Source: DASXKD01 sp963707905 (GTDB taxonomy: Bacteria > Actinomycetota > Actinomycetes > Streptosporangiales > Streptosporangiaceae). From it: a DNA stretch of 64,000 nucleotides. The translations under genes were made by a program, and so were the position numbers. The stretch covers positions 71,265 to 135,264 of the forward strand of contig CAVPSA010000020.1 of the NCBI GenBank assembly GCA_963707905.1, given 5' to 3'. The notes beneath the pieces were generated by a model, which was not told the DNA's origin, ran no database searches, and saw nothing but the letters and a program-made list of their open reading frames with translations. Below are positions 19,516 to 29,633 of the stretch, one piece after another. Each line of letters opens with the position of its first letter. Position 1 is the first letter of the stretch.

Positions 19516-19767
19516 GGCCGCAGCCTGACCTCAACGATTCCGACCCCCAACAACGGACCTCGCATGTGGCGCGTTGCCATGGCCCCGTCCAGACGTCGTC
19601 GCCGCGAGTACACAAGCGAAACACACACATGCCGGGCCATGTATCACGGAGGCGTGCACCACAAACTTCGCAACGTGCCAACAATATAGGCCGGGAGCCG
19701 ACCATGGGGGTCATATGAAGAGAGTCGATCGGGGGCCCCAGACTAGCCTGCGCGCTAGGATCCGCAG

Positions 19768-20112
19768 GTGGCCGACTGCCTCTTCTGCAAGATAGTGACG
19801 GGTGACATCCCGGCCGAACTGGTGGCCGAAAGCGGCCGTACGGTCGCTTTCCGGGACATCAACCCGCAGGCTCCCACGCACGTCCTGGTCATCCCCAAGG
19901 ATCACCATCCTGACCTGGCCGCCCTGACCGCCGCGGACGGTAGCCTGCTGGCCGAGGTGACGGCGCAGGCGCACCAGGTGGCAGCGGCCGAGGGGATCGA
20001 CGCCGATGGTTACCGCGTCGTCTTCAACACCGGGCCAAGGGCTGGTCAGACGGTGTTCCACGTGCATGCCCACGTGCTCGGCGGCAGGGACATGACCTGG
20101 CCACCCGGCTGA
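19768..20112 (+). CDS. HIT family nucleotide-binding protein
   Basis: Histidine-triad hydrolase of the HINT branch, which removes AMP or similar groups from phosphoramidates. The 114-residue protein has CLFCKIVTGDIPAELV at the N-terminus, HVLVIPKDHHPDL in the middle and the catalytic triad HVHAHVLGG near residue 94. The GTG start at 19768 follows AGGA. It precedes phoH by 30 bp on the same strand, a conserved actinomycete linkage. Confidence 0.93.
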   Translation: MADCLFCKIVTGDIPAELVAESGRTVAFRDINPQAPTHVLVIPKDHHPDLAALTAADGSLLAEVTAQAHQVAAAEGIDADGYRVVFNTGPRAGQTVFHVHAHVLGGRDMTWPPG

Positions 20113-20142
20113 CTCAGCGGGCCGCCCGTCCCGGCGGATAAC

Positions 20143-21321
<1,179 letters not shown>

Positions 21322-21334
21322 CCGGGCCGGGCGC

Positions 21335-21874
21335 ATGAGCATCGAGATACGCAACGAGTCCGGGGTCAGCGTGGACGAGCCCGCCCTGGCGGCGCTGGCC
21401 CGGCACGTGCTCGACGAGATGCGGATCCACCCATTGGCGGAGCTGTCCGTATTGCTGGTGGACAGTCCCACTATCACCGATCTGCACCAGCGCTGGATGG
21501 GCGAGGAAGGTCCCACGGACGTCCTCGCCTTTCCCATGGACGAGCTGCGCCCGCCGCCCCCGGGCAGCGACCGCACGGACCGGGCCGGATCCACCGGCGA
21601 CTCCGGGCCGGTCACCGTGCTCGGCGATGTCGTCCTGTGCCCGGAGGTGGCCACCAAGCAGGCCCGCAAGGCGCAGCACCCGGTCACCGACGAACTGGAG
21701 ATGCTGTGTACCCACGGCATCCTCCACCTGCTCGGTTTCGACCATGCCGAGCCACGGGAACATGCCACCATGTTCGGACTGCAGGACCAGTTGCTGGACT
21801 CCTGGCGCGCCGAGCGCGGCCTGACCGAGGACGCAGCGAGGCGGGACGGGGAGGCCGGTGGGGAATCCGGGTGA
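21335..21874 (+). CDS. ybeY: Endoribonuclease YbeY, rRNA maturation factor
   Basis: Zinc-dependent single-strand RNase needed for 16S rRNA 3' processing and ribosome quality control. The metal motif HGILHLLGFDH gives ligands H127, H131 and H137, and TDVLAFPMDE is near residue 61. 179 residues from the ATG at 21335; a Ser/Asp/Arg insertion around 75-92 is longer than in many homologues. It lies between phoH and the CorC-type gene, overlapping the latter by 17 bp. Confidence 0.96.
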   Translation: MSIEIRNESGVSVDEPALAALARHVLDEMRIHPLAELSVLLVDSPTITDLHQRWMGEEGPTDVLAFPMDELRPPPPGSDRTDRAGSTGDSGPVTVLGDVVLCPEVATKQARKAQHPVTDELEMLCTHGILHLLGFDHAEPREHATMFGLQDQLLDSWRAERGLTEDAARRDGEAGGESG

Positions 21875-23210
21875 TGCTGCGATGGTGTGGCTTCTTGCCG
21901 CCGCAGTAGCGCTCGCGGTGGCGGCCGGTCTGTGCGCTAGCGCCGAAATCGCCCTGTTCCGCATGGTCAGGGCGGGCGGGAGAGAGCGCGCCAAGGACGG
22001 CCCGAACGGCAACTCCTCCCCGGTGCGGGCGATCCTGGCGGAGCCGCGACGGTACCTGAGCGTACTTCTGGCGGTCCGGATGGGCGCCGAGACCGCCGCC
22101 GTGGTGCTCGCGACCGCCGCACTGGTGAAGCTGCTGGGCACCGGCTGGCACACGTTCCTCATCGCCCTGGCGGGCATGGCCGCGCTGCTGTACGTCGTGG
22201 CCGGGATCTGGCCGGTTGCCCTGGGCCGTAAGTACGACCGGCAGCTGGCCGGGGCCGCGGCGGGGGTGCTCGTTCCCACGGTCCAGGCGCTCGGGCCGCT
22301 GCCGCGGCTGCTGCTCGCGGCGGGCAATGCGCTGACCCCGGGGCGTGGCGCCAGGGAAGGCCCCGCCGAGTCGGAGGAGGACCTGCGCGGGCTGGTGGAC
22401 CTGCTGGGGGAGCGCCGGGTCATCGAGCCGGGCGAGCGCGAGATGATCCACTCCGTGTTCGAGTTCGGCGACACGATCGTCCGCGAGGTCATGGTGCCGC
22501 GTACCGACATCGTCTTCGCGGAGCGGGACAAGAACGTGCGGCAGGTGCTGTCGCTGGCGCTGCGCAGCGGCTTTTCCCGGATACCCGTGGTGGGCGAGAA
22601 CAAGGACGACGTCATCGGCATCGCCTATCTCAAGGACCTGGTGGCCCGCAGCCGTGAGCACCCCGAGGCGGAGACGGTCGAAAAGGTCGAATCGGTCATG
22701 CGCCCTGCCACGTTCGTGCCGGAAAGCAAGCCGGTTTCCGTGTTGCTGCAGGAGATGCAGGCCCGCCAGATCCATCTGGCCATCGTGATCGACGAGTACG
22801 GCGGCACGGCCGGGCTGGTCACCATCGAGGACATCCTGGAGGAGATCGTCGGGGAGATCGCCGACGAATACGACCAGGAACGCCCGATGGTGGAGTGGCT
22901 GGAACCGGAGCGGGCCCGGGTCACCGCACGGCTGCCCGTGACCGACCTGGAGGAACTGTTCGGGGTCAGCATCGAGGCGGAGGACGTGGAAACCGTCGGC
23001 GGCCTGCTCGCGCACGCGCTCGGCCGGGTGCCCATCGCCGGGTCCACGGCGACTGTGGCGGGCCTCAAGCTGACCGCGGAGAGCCTCGCCGGGCGGCGCA
23101 ACCGGATCGGCACGGTGACCGTCGAGCGCACCGGCCGCCCGCGGGCCGGAGCGGCTGCCCGCCGCCCCGATCGTGAGCCCAGGCCCGCCGGCCCGCCAGA
23201 ATCCCCGTAA
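21858..23210 (+). CDS. CNNM/CorC-type hemolysin family transporter with CBS pair
   Basis: Membrane protein with an N-terminal DUF21 (CNNM) transmembrane domain, proposed in this family to move magnesium or cobalt. Several helices lie in residues 1-140 (VWLLAAAVALAVAAGL, FLIALAGMAALLYVVAGIW). A CBS pair follows (REVMVPRTDIVF, SRIPVVGENKDDVIGIAYLKDL, HLAIVIDEYGGTAGLVTIEDILEEIVGEI). The C-terminal CorC_HlyC domain (VTARLPVTDLEELFGV) comes next, then an Arg/Pro tail. The GTG at 21858 has GGGGAGG directly upstream and lies inside ybeY; an ATG at 21882 is the alternative. Position between ybeY and era is conserved in actinomycetes. Confidence 0.9.
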   Translation: MGNPGDAAMVWLLAAAVALAVAAGLCASAEIALFRMVRAGGRERAKDGPNGNSSPVRAILAEPRRYLSVLLAVRMGAETAAVVLATAALVKLLGTGWHTFLIALAGMAALLYVVAGIWPVALGRKYDRQLAGAAAGVLVPTVQALGPLPRLLLAAGNALTPGRGAREGPAESEEDLRGLVDLLGERRVIEPGEREMIHSVFEFGDTIVREVMVPRTDIVFAERDKNVRQVLSLALRSGFSRIPVVGENKDDVIGIAYLKDLVARSREHPEAETVEKVESVMRPATFVPESKPVSVLLQEMQARQIHLAIVIDEYGGTAGLVTIEDILEEIVGEIADEYDQERPMVEWLEPERARVTARLPVTDLEELFGVSIEAEDVETVGGLLAHALGRVPIAGSTATVAGLKLTAESLAGRRNRIGTVTVERTGRPRAGAAARRPDREPRPAGPPESP

Positions 23211-23236
23211 TCCCGGCCCGCCGCACCAGGCCTGCT

Positions 23237-23285
23237 CGTGATCATGGTGTTTTGGCGCTCCAGCGGCCAGAACACCATGATCACG
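23237..23285. repeat. Long intergenic hairpin with TGATCATGG core, copy 1
   Basis: CGTGATCATGGTGTTTTGGC (23237-23256) pairs with 23266-23285 over 20 bp with one mismatch and a 9-nt loop. It lies between the CorC-type gene and the next gene on the same strand. Hairpins at 36354-36403 and 49052-49109 share TGATCA-(T/C)GG in each arm but differ elsewhere. It may terminate transcription, though no T-run follows. Confidence 0.8.
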
Positions 23286-23368
23286 TGGACGGTGGGCGGG
23301 GTTGGGGTGCCGGGCGGCGGAGCTGCGAGCTGATCGCGGACGGTGCCCGGGGGCCTAGACTCGGCGCC

Positions 23369-23707
23369 GTGGATGGCCTCGGCGGGGAAGACCAGAAGAT
23401 CGTCACGCTGGCGCGGTCGGCCCGCGCCAGGACCGGCGCGGCCGAGGGAGCCGCGGTGCGGGACGAGACCGGCCGCACCTATATGGCCGCCACCGTGTCG
23501 CTGCCCTCGCTGCGGCTGTCGGCCCTGCGCCTGGCGGTGGCGATGGCGGTCTCCAGCGGCGCGACCAGCCTTGAGGCCGCGGCGCTGGTGAGCGAGGCCG
23601 ACGCTCCAGACCCGGCGGACCTGGCGGCAGTGGCGGACCTCGGCCCGCAGGCGCCCGTATTCCACGCCGGCCCGGACGGGGCCCTGCGCGGGACCGCGCA
23701 GCCCTGA
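23369..23707 (+). CDS. Cytidine deaminase-like protein without the catalytic Cys-Ala-Glu
   Basis: A 112-residue protein in the slot before era where actinomycetes carry a gene often annotated as cytidine deaminase. The pattern GAAEGAAVRDETGRTYMAATVSLPSLRLSALRLAVAMAVSSG can be laid over the deaminase phrase VGAAL...G...CAERAAIFKAVSEG. By that alignment the catalytic CAE reads SAL, so the zinc ligand and proton shuttle are missing. It is probably a non-enzymatic relative, with a structural or regulatory role unknown. The start is GTG at 23369; upstream in-frame sequence runs through the intergenic hairpin and is not protein-like. Confidence 0.75.
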   Translation: MDGLGGEDQKIVTLARSARARTGAAEGAAVRDETGRTYMAATVSLPSLRLSALRLAVAMAVSSGATSLEAAALVSEADAPDPADLAAVADLGPQAPVFHAGPDGALRGTAQP

Positions 23708-23744
23708 GGCGGTGCCGGGGCAAGAGGTACGGGAGAATTCACGC

Positions 23745-24764
23745 GTGGGAGTGCAGCCGAAACCGACCCGGCCCGCCGCCGCGAGCCCGGCGGGCGCCTC
23801 CCCGGCGCGGCCCGGTGCGGCCCGGGAACCGGCCAGCGCTGCGGCCCGGCCCGGCGCCATGCCCGGGCCGGAGTTCCGGTCCGGGTTCGCCTGCTTCGCG
23901 GGCAGGCCGAACGTGGGCAAGTCAACGCTGATGAACGCGCTCGTCGGTACCAAGATCGCGATCACGAGCAGCCGCCCGCAGACCACCCGGCGGGCCATCC
24001 GGGGCATCGTGCACCGCAGTGACGCGCAGCTGATCATCGTGGATACGCCCGGCCTGCACCGGCCGCGCACGCTGCTGGGGGAGCGCCTGGACAGCCTGGT
24101 GCGCGCCACGCTCACCGAGGTGGACGTGATCGGGTTCTGCGTGCCCGCGTCCGACCGGATCGGCCCGGGGGACAAGTACCTGGCCGCCGAACTAGGCGCG
24201 GTCAAGGGCACGCCCGTGGTCGCCATCGTCACGAAGACGGACCTGGCGCCCCCGGAGCGGGTCGTGGCGCAGCTCGCCGCGGTCACGGACCTCGGCGACT
24301 GGGCCGACATCGTGCCGGTGTCCGCCGCGACCGGCTTCCAGCTGGACGTCCTGACGGAGGTGCTGGTCGCGCACCTGCCGGCGGGACGGCCGCTGTACAC
24401 AGACGGTGAGCTCACCGACGAGCCCGAGCAGGTGCTGGTCGCCGAGCTGATCCGCGAAGCGGTGCTGGAAGGCGTCCGGGACGAACTGCCGCACTCGATC
24501 GCGGTCGTGGTGGAGGAGATGGGGCCGCGGCCGGACCGGGATGAGCTCACCGACGTGCACGCGTTCATGTACGTGGAGCGGCCCAGCCAGAAGTCCATCG
24601 TCATCGGGGCCAGGGGCGCCCGGCTGAAGGAGGTCGGCACCAGGGCCCGGCAGCAGATCGAGGCGCTGCTCGGCACCAAGGTGTACCTGGACCTGCGCGT
24701 CAAGGTGGCCAAGGACTGGCAGCGTGACCCGAAACAGCTCCGCAGGCTCGGCTTCTACGACTAG
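23745..24764 (+). CDS. era: GTPase Era
   Basis: Essential GTPase for 16S rRNA maturation and 30S assembly. The G domain has Walker A GRPNVGKST, switch region SSRPQTTRRAIRGI, DTPGLHRPR and TKTD. The C-terminal KH domain carries VERPSQKSIVIGARGARLKEVGTRARQQIE, and the protein ends DPKQLRRLGFYD. A Pro/Ala-rich N-terminal extension of about 35 residues precedes the G domain. The start is GTG at 23745, with GGGAG 9 bp upstream; a GTG at 23712 is less well placed. It completes the phoH-ybeY-corC-era run and overlaps the convergent GNAT gene by 4 bp. Confidence 0.96.
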   Translation: MGVQPKPTRPAAASPAGASPARPGAAREPASAAARPGAMPGPEFRSGFACFAGRPNVGKSTLMNALVGTKIAITSSRPQTTRRAIRGIVHRSDAQLIIVDTPGLHRPRTLLGERLDSLVRATLTEVDVIGFCVPASDRIGPGDKYLAAELGAVKGTPVVAIVTKTDLAPPERVVAQLAAVTDLGDWADIVPVSAATGFQLDVLTEVLVAHLPAGRPLYTDGELTDEPEQVLVAELIREAVLEGVRDELPHSIAVVVEEMGPRPDRDELTDVHAFMYVERPSQKSIVIGARGARLKEVGTRARQQIEALLGTKVYLDLRVKVAKDWQRDPKQLRRLGFYD

Positions 24765-25792
24765 GGCACGCCCTGAGTGCCGGGGTCAGCGGGGCGGGGG
24801 ACGCGGGCGGTCTCCAGCTCCCAGGACAGCTGCCGCTCCAGGACCGTGAAGCCCAGTTCGGTGTTGATCGCGGCCATGTGCCCGTTGCCCTCGGTGGTCA
24901 GCGTCAGTATCTGGGTGAGCTGCGGCTCGTGCGCGGCGAGCAACTCCAGCATGGCCACCTTGACCAGCAGCCCGAGCCGGTGCCCCCGATGCGCCCCGGC
25001 CACCGCGGTCAGCTGCTGGAACGCCGACCCATCGAACGGGTCGACCCCGAGCTGGGTGATCGCCACCAGCCGCCCGCTCCGGGGCGCCCGCGCGGCCACC
25101 GTGTAGTACCGCCACCCCTGGTCGGCGATTCGCTGGTCGCAGGTCCGGACCCGGGCCGGATCCCAGCCGGGCGGCTCCGCGCCTTCGGCGCGCGGGGCGT
25201 CCGCCTCCACGCCGAAGAGCGCGGCGACCTCCACCAGCCGGTACTCCGCGGTCGGCCCTTCCCAGGACACGAACGAGTAACCGGCTGCAGCGGCTGCGGC
25301 CTCCTCCCGCAGGGCGGCCAGCCGCCCGGCGGGCAGGGAGCGTGGCCGCAGGGCCCAGAAGACCCCGGCCAGCGTGGGCCTGGCGCCAAGGGCGCGGGCG
25401 AAGTCCGCCCCGGCGCCTGCCTCCTGCGAGTGGCCGGTCAGCAGCGTCCGGCCGGCCTGGCGGGCCCGGTCCGCCGCGTGGCCCAGCAACGCTGTGCCCA
25501 GCCCGGCCCGCCGCCGCGCTGGCGCCACCACCAGCGTGACGTCCGCCACGTGCGGGTTCTCCCGTTCCGGCAGGCCGAGCAGGTACCAGCCAAGCACCTC
25601 GCCCTCGTCATCCCGTGCCAGCCATGACTCCACCGGGCTCTCGGCCCAGCCATAACGCAGCCAGGTCCAGAACACCCGGGGCGACATCGGCGCCCGCCGC
25701 ACGCCGTCCGCGCGATACGCCGCCAGGTGGATGTCATGGCACGCCCGCGCAGCCGTGGAGTCGCTGGCGGGGTCGAACCGTTCGGTCCGCAT
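24761..25792 (-). CDS. GNAT-family acetyltransferase with two tandem domains
   Basis: Two GCN5-type acetyltransferase folds in tandem, as in mycothiol synthase and aminoglycoside-type enzymes. The first has VADVTLVVAPARRRAGLGTALLGHA (acetyl-CoA loop) around residues 90-115. The second has VAITQLGVD...QLTAVAGAHRGHRLGLLVKVAMLELL around 260-295. The end NGHMAAINTELGFTVLERQLSWE is the usual C-terminal GNAT strand. The first domain's R-R-A-G-L-G matches the canonical pyrophosphate-binding loop, while the second's R-G-H-R-L-G-L is typical of the active C-terminal domain. The acceptor substrate is unknown. I prefer the ATG at 25792; an ATG at 25837 would add 15 residues. It converges on era. Confidence 0.85.
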   Translation of the reverse strand: MRTERFDPASDSTAARACHDIHLAAYRADGVRRAPMSPRVFWTWLRYGWAESPVESWLARDDEGEVLGWYLLGLPERENPHVADVTLVVAPARRRAGLGTALLGHAADRARQAGRTLLTGHSQEAGAGADFARALGARPTLAGVFWALRPRSLPAGRLAALREEAAAAAAGYSFVSWEGPTAEYRLVEVAALFGVEADAPRAEGAEPPGWDPARVRTCDQRIADQGWRYYTVAARAPRSGRLVAITQLGVDPFDGSAFQQLTAVAGAHRGHRLGLLVKVAMLELLAAHEPQLTQILTLTTEGNGHMAAINTELGFTVLERQLSWELETARVPRPADPGTQGVP

Positions 25793-25942
25793 GTACCTAC
25801 CCAAGCCCTGCTGCTCCCGCCCGCCACCATGTTTCATCCGAAATCCCGCGTGAGATGGACGGGGGTTACCCGGGCGCGGAGTTCTGTCCGCGCCCGGGTC
25901 ATCCCCCGGCCATCCCCGTGCGGCACGCCGGAGCTGAGGCCG

Positions 25943-26551
25943 TCAGAGCCAGCCTTTGCGCTCGGCGATCTGGATCGCTTCGGCCCGGTTGCGGGCGCCG
26001 AGTTTCTGTATCGCGGCGGACAGGTGGTTGCGAACCGTGCCGGAGGACAGGTGCAGCGAGGCCGCCAGGTCGGAGATGGCCGCGTGGCCACGCGCGGCGG
26101 ACAGCACCTCGGTTTCCCGTGCGGTCAGCGGGCTCGCACCTTCGGCAAGCGCCGCCGCGGCCAGGGCCGGGTCGACGACCCGCTCACCGGCGTGCACCCG
26201 CCGGATGGCGGTGGCGAGCTCGGCGGCAGGCGCGTCCTTGAGCAGGAAGCCGCGCGCCCCGGCCGCCATCGCGGCGGCCAGGTAGCCGGGCCGGCCGAAC
26301 GTCGTCACGATGACGATCTTTCCGCCGAACCCGTCCTTGGCCAGCCGCCTGGCCACCTCCAGCCCGTCCGGCCCCGGCATCTCGATATCAAGCACGGCCA
26401 CGTCGGGCTGGTAACGGTGCGCCATGGCAATCGCCTCATCACCGCTGGCGGCCTGTGCCACCACGGTGATGTCACTCTCCAGTTCGAGCAGGGCCACCAG
26501 GGCCTGCCGGACCATGGTCTGGTCCTCAGCGATCATGATGTGCACGGTCAC
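25943..26551 (-). CDS. LuxR/NarL-type response regulator
   Basis: DNA-binding response regulator with an N-terminal receiver (acidic pocket E9-D10, phospho-acceptor D55 in VAVLDIEMPGPDG, conserved Lys in FLLKDAPA) and a C-terminal LuxR helix-turn-helix (LTARETEVLSAARGHAAISDLAASLHLSSGTVRNHLSAAIQKLGARNRAEA). 202 residues. It overlaps the preceding kinase gene by 4 bp (ATGA) and is the last gene of the minus-strand ABC transporter-kinase-regulator operon, so it probably controls that exporter. TGTCAC repeats before the operon are candidate binding sites. Confidence 0.94.
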   Translation of the reverse strand: MTVHIMIAEDQTMVRQALVALLELESDITVVAQAASGDEAIAMAHRYQPDVAVLDIEMPGPDGLEVARRLAKDGFGGKIVIVTTFGRPGYLAAAMAAGARGFLLKDAPAAELATAIRRVHAGERVVDPALAAAALAEGASPLTARETEVLSAARGHAAISDLAASLHLSSGTVRNHLSAAIQKLGARNRAEAIQIAERKGWL

Positions 26552-27922
26552 GAGGGCGCCTGCTCCCTGCCGGGGTGTGGGTTCGCGGCGGCACCGGGGT
26601 CCGGGGCGGCGCCGCCGGCCAGCGTGCCGGTCAGCGGCACGCTGACCCGCAGCCAGAACCCGCCGTCCTCGCCCCCGCCCGCGGACAGGGCCCCGCCCAG
26701 CCGGGCCGCCCGCTCGGCGAGCCCGGCCAGGCCAGAGCCGGCGGCCCCGGCAGCCGTGCCACGCCCGGAGGCGCCGCCGTCCCCGCCGTCGTCCCCGCCG
26801 CCGTCAGCGGCACTGTCACCCGGGATGGCACCGGCCATGGCGCGCAGGCCCTTCCCGCGCGGTCCCGCGCCGTCGTCGGACAGCCTGGCGGAGGCCTCGG
26901 TGTCGGTCAGCTCGATGACGATGTCCGCGTGCCTGGCGGCGGAGTGCCGCACGATGTTGGTCGCGCCCTCCCGGACCGTCCACGCGAGCAGCGCGTCCAC
27001 CGCGGGCGGCAGCGAGTAGGCGCCGGGGACCCGGAGCTGGCAGTCGATCCCCGCCGAGGCCAGCATGCGGCGGGAGCTGACCAGCTCGGCGGCCAGGTTG
27101 GGCTGCCGGTAGCTGGTCACCGCCTGGCGCACCTCGGTGAGCGACCGCCGCGCCACGGTCTCCAGTTCCGCGATCTCGGATCGCCGCCCGCTCCGGGTCG
27201 GTGCCGATCATCCGCCCGGCCAGCTCGGCCTTGAGGGTGATCAGCGACAGGCTGTGCCCCAGCAGGTCGTGCAGGTCACGGGAGATGCGCAGCCGCTCCT
27301 CCGCCACGGCCGCCCTGGCCAGCTCGGCCCGGGTCTCCTTCAGCCGGTACATCAGCACGTTGCGGCGTTCCGCGCTGTGCGCCAGCAGGTTGCCCAGCGC
27401 GACCACGGCGCCGGCGATGAGCGTGTCGCCATAGCCAAGACCGGTTGCGGCACTGATCGCCACCGCGATACCGGTGCAGCACACCAGGCCGAGGACGGTG
27501 GCCCGGCCGCCCGGCGAGATGCGCCCCACGGCCGCGGAGGCGATGGCGAGCGCGGTGAGCCAGGCCATGCCGCCCACCGCGAAGAGCGCCGCGCCCAGCG
27601 CGACCAGCAGCGGCAGCAGCCACCACTGCCAGCGCTCGTACCTCCCGGGCTCGGGCATCCGCACCAGCACGGTCCGGTCGGTCAGCGCCACGAACGCGAG
27701 CGTGGCCAGGATCAGGAAGGCGGGGTGGCCACTGCTGCGGTGGTGCGAGGTGAGCAGCGCCACGGCCGGCAGCAGCAGGAAGATCACCAGCAGCACCCGG
27801 ATGGCCAGCCGCCGGTACCGGAGCAGCCCGGTGATGCCGGTGTCGAGGTCGTCGTCGTCGATCGACGGCCCCGGCCCCGGCCCGGGCTCGCTCCGGCTGG
27901 TCAGCCGCATGTTCACCATCAT
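26548..27922 (-). pseudogene. DesK-type sensor histidine kinase, frameshifted
   Basis: The N-terminal part, from the ATG at 27922, has about five membrane helices (RVLLVIFLLLPAVALL, FLILATLAFVALTD, WWLLPLLVALGAALFAVGG, AVVALGNLLA). It then has the HisKA_3 dimerisation helix with the phospho-acceptor His in RISRDLHDLLGHSLSLITL. The frame breaks after GTDPERAAIR near 27175-27180. The next frame resumes with EIAELETVARRSLTEVRQAVTSYRQPNLAAEL and contains the ATPase domain (EGATNIVRHS N-box, LSDDGAG G1 box, a Gly/Asp-rich insertion, GLAGLAERAARLGG). A loss of two bases explains it (ATC CGC GAG expected, ATC CGAG seen). Translated as is, the kinase lacks its catalytic domain. It is paired with the downstream response regulator. 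Confidence 0.8.
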
Positions 27923-27935
27923 GCCTGGCAGTTCC

Positions 27936-28661
27936 TCAGGCGGTAGTGCTCTCCTGGCGCCAGCGCCAGACCGCGATCAGGCCGAGGGCCACCGCCCAGG
28001 CGGCAAGCGCCAGCATGTGCTCGACGCCGAGTACCCGGCCCGCCACCGCGTTCCAGCCGAGCTGCACCAGGTGATAGCTCGGCAGCGCCTTGGCGATCTC
28101 CTGCATGACGTGCGGCAGTTTGCTGTACGGAATGAAGATGCCGCCGAGGAAAGCCAGCACCAGCATGGTGAGCATCTGTGCCACCTGGGCGGTCTGGCCG
28201 TCGAAGACCAGGCCGATGACCAGGCCGAGCACACAGAACGGGATCACCCCGAGCAACAGCACCGCGGCCAGCGTGGCCACCCGGCCGGCTGCCAGGTAGA
28301 CATGGCCGTACCCGAACCCGAGCAGGATCAGCAGGACGAACCCCGGGATGATCAACAGCAGCCCCTGTGCCAGCTTGGCAGCGAACCAGCGCGGCGCGGA
28401 GATCGGCGACACCTGGAGCTGGCGCATCCAGCCGTTCTGCCGCTCCCTGGCGAGCTGCGGGCCGGTCGCGAACATGGCCGAGCCCATGCCCGACCACACC
28501 GCCATGGAGACCATCAGGATCGCCGCGACCGTCAGGCCCTGCGAGGTCCCGGTCTGCTTGGCGTAGATCAGGTACAGCAGCGCAGGGAACCCCGCGATGA
28601 ACACGACGAACTGCACGTTGCGCAGGCTGCGGACGATCTCGAAACGGAGGAACGCGGCCAT
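27936..28661 (-). CDS. ABC-2 type transporter permease
   Basis: Membrane half of an exporter. 241 residues with about six helices: an N-terminal FVVFIAGFPALLYLIYA segment, then LTVAAILMVSMAVWSGMGSAMF, GLLLIIPGFVLLILLGFGYGHVY, LAAVLLLGVIPFCVLGLVIGLVF, MLTMLVLAFLGGIFIPYSKLP and a C-terminal LALAAWAVALGLIAVW. The phrase RERQNGWMRQLQVSP before helix 3 and the GGIFIPYSKLP loop are typical of ABC-2 permeases. It begins 2 bp after the stop of the ATPase gene and precedes the kinase, so the four genes are one operon. The substrate (lipid, peptide or drug) is not evident. Confidence 0.9.
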   Translation of the reverse strand: MAAFLRFEIVRSLRNVQFVVFIAGFPALLYLIYAKQTGTSQGLTVAAILMVSMAVWSGMGSAMFATGPQLARERQNGWMRQLQVSPISAPRWFAAKLAQGLLLIIPGFVLLILLGFGYGHVYLAAGRVATLAAVLLLGVIPFCVLGLVIGLVFDGQTAQVAQMLTMLVLAFLGGIFIPYSKLPHVMQEIAKALPSYHLVQLGWNAVAGRVLGVEHMLALAAWAVALGLIAVWRWRQESTTA

Positions 28662-28663
28662 GC

Positions 28664-29599
28664 TCAGCTCACCCCTTCCGTGGCCGGGCCGTTGTCGGCG
28701 GACGTGAGGGCGATCAGCGCCTCTTCGAGGCCGCCGCCGCCCACCTCCATGGCCTTGACCTGCCGCCCCAGCGCGTACAGCGCCGGCAGCGTTTCGTCGG
28801 CGTCGCTGGTCCGCACCGTTACCGCATCGCCGTTCACCACGACGTCGGCGGCACCGGGCAGCTTCAGCAGCTCCGACGGGTCCGGCGCGGGCGTGCTGAA
28901 GCGCAGCGTCCTGGTGGCCGTGAAGGCCTTGATCTGGGCCGGGGTGCCGTCCGCGATGACCCGGCCGTGGTTCACCACGATGATCCGGGTCGCGTTGGCG
29001 TCCGCCTCTTCCAGGTAGTGCGTGGCGAACAGCACGGTGGCTCCCTGCCCGGCGATCGTCTCGACCGACCGCCAGAAGTGCCTCCTGGCCTCGACGTCGA
29101 GAGCCGCGGTGGGCTCGTCGAGGAACAGCAGTTCCGGGTTGCCCGCGAGAGCGAGCGCGAACCGCACCCGCTGGGCCTGACCGCCGGAGAGTTGCTCCAC
29201 CCGCCGGTCTGCCAGGTCGGCGATGCCGGCCAGGGTCAGCAGCTCTGCAGTGCTGCGGTGGTCCCGGTAGAGCTGCCGGAACAGGCCGATCAGCTCGGAC
29301 ACCCTGGCGCCCTCGGGCAGGCCGCCGGTCTGCAGCATGCCGCCGATCTGGCCGGCTGCCACGGCCGCCGCCGCGGACCCGCCCAGGATCCGGACCGCAC
29401 CCGAGGTGGGTGTGCGCAGCCCCAGCATGGTGTCGATCGCGGTGGACTTGCCCGCACCGTTCGGGCCGAGCAGCGCCACCGTCTCGCCGGGCTGGATATC
29501 GAAGGACACGTGGTCCAGCGCCTTGATATCGGGGTGGTACGCCTTGACGACGTCGCGGAAGGCGACGGCCGGGCTGGCACCCCTGTTGTTCGTGATCAT
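28664..29599 (-). CDS. ABC transporter ATP-binding protein
   Basis: ATPase partner of the adjacent ABC-2 permease. Walker A is GPNGAGKST near residue 44, the Q-loop is LQTGGLPEGARV, the signature is LSGGQAQRVRFALAL, Walker B is LLFLDEPTAALD, and the switch His is in LFATHYLEEAD. A C-terminal regulatory segment of about 90 residues follows. 311 residues. It is the first gene of the minus-strand exporter/two-component operon. The 200 bp upstream, shared with the divergent zinc-ribbon gene, contain repeated TGTCAC sites that may bind the operon's own response regulator. Confidence 0.94.
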   Translation of the reverse strand: MITNNRGASPAVAFRDVVKAYHPDIKALDHVSFDIQPGETVALLGPNGAGKSTAIDTMLGLRTPTSGAVRILGGSAAAAVAAGQIGGMLQTGGLPEGARVSELIGLFRQLYRDHRSTAELLTLAGIADLADRRVEQLSGGQAQRVRFALALAGNPELLFLDEPTAALDVEARRHFWRSVETIAGQGATVLFATHYLEEADANATRIIVVNHGRVIADGTPAQIKAFTATRTLRFSTPAPDPSELLKLPGAADVVVNGDAVTVRTSDADETLPALYALGRQVKAMEVGGGGLEEALIALTSADNGPATEGVS

Positions 29600-29633
29600 G
29601 TTTTCACGCTAGAGGCCACCGTGGCGGTTGCCC

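Noticed and set aside
23369..23707. Functional cytidine deaminase
   Set aside because: By alignment the catalytic Cys-Ala-Glu is Ser-Ala-Leu, and the protein is short.
24763..24774. AGGGC-AC-GCCCT after era as a third copy of the lepA-type palindrome
   Set aside because: The centre differs and it is a single short site overlapping two gene ends; too little to link it to the twin palindromes.
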